NCBI RefSeq assembly: GCF_947387555.1
Contig: NZ_CANDNZ010000010.1
Coordinates: 166,429-230,428 of the forward strand
Direction: 5' to 3'
Origin: Thalassomonas sp. RHCl1
Lineage (GTDB): Bacteria > Pseudomonadota > Gammaproteobacteria > Enterobacterales > Alteromonadaceae
DNA length: 64,000 bases
Below are positions 63,997 to 64,000 of this stretch, piece by piece. Made by a program: the position numbers and the translations under genes. The stretch's first letter is position 1, and each line of letters opens with the position of its first letter. The notes beneath the pieces were generated by a model. It saw only the letters and a list, made by a program, of their open reading frames with translations. It did no database searches and had not been told where the DNA came from.

Positions 63997-64000
63997 AGTG

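Overview
The window is chromosomal DNA from a marine gammaproteobacterium. The order mlaFEDCB-ibaG-murA beside yrbG-kdsD-kdsC-lptCAB-rpoN-hpf-ptsN-rapZ-npr, followed by mgtE, pmbA and darP, is the standard gammaproteobacterial arrangement. Gene style and the large NRPS load suggest Alteromonadales/Colwelliaceae (Thalassomonas-like). That genus guess is inference.

Layout. 1-5.1 kb holds small accessory genes: a twin lamin-tail-domain protein, two tandem secreted EF-hand proteins, a PlsC-type acyltransferase with an extra C-terminal domain, a periplasmic glutaredoxin-like protein, and two AT-rich membrane-protein ORFs with integron-cassette-like flanks. 5.1-40.0 kb is one minus-strand nonribosomal peptide operon: three NRPS proteins (4829, 1158 and 5036 aa) read in the order 39983 to 6891, then a cyclic-peptide-type ABC exporter. 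40.0-40.8 kb is its upstream region and carries a decayed copy of the first NRPS gene's start. 40.8-58.3 kb is conserved core: outer-membrane lipid asymmetry (Mla), peptidoglycan (MurA), LPS precursor synthesis and export (KdsD, KdsC, LptCAB), sigma-54 and its PTS-Ntr neighbours. 58.3-63.05 kb is a class I lanthipeptide operon (lanC-lanB-lanA-lanA) lying between darP and a tRNA pair (tRNA-Arg ACG, tRNA-Ser GCU).

NRPS logic, from motif reading by eye: [starter C]-A(Asp)-PCP-E / C-A(Thr)-PCP / C-A(unassigned)-PCP / C-FkbH-PCP // TubC docking-C-A(same unassigned type)-PCP // C-A(Tyr/Phe-like)-PCP / C-A(unassigned)-PCP / C-A(non-alpha-amino-acid type)-PCP / C-A(basic)-PCP-E-TE. The predicted product is a nine-unit, N-capped, probably lipidated peptide. 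A glycerate-type unit sits in the middle and could create an ester (depsipeptide) bond. The TE and the SyrD/PvdE-type exporter would release and export it.

Lanthipeptide logic: two precursors share a GG-ending leader but have unrelated Ser/Thr/Cys cores. A full-length LanB would dehydrate them and LanC would cyclise them. No transporter or leader protease is encoded in the window, so export must rely on genes elsewhere. The internal glycerate module and this minimal two-precursor lanthipeptide operon are the two most promising biosynthetic novelties.
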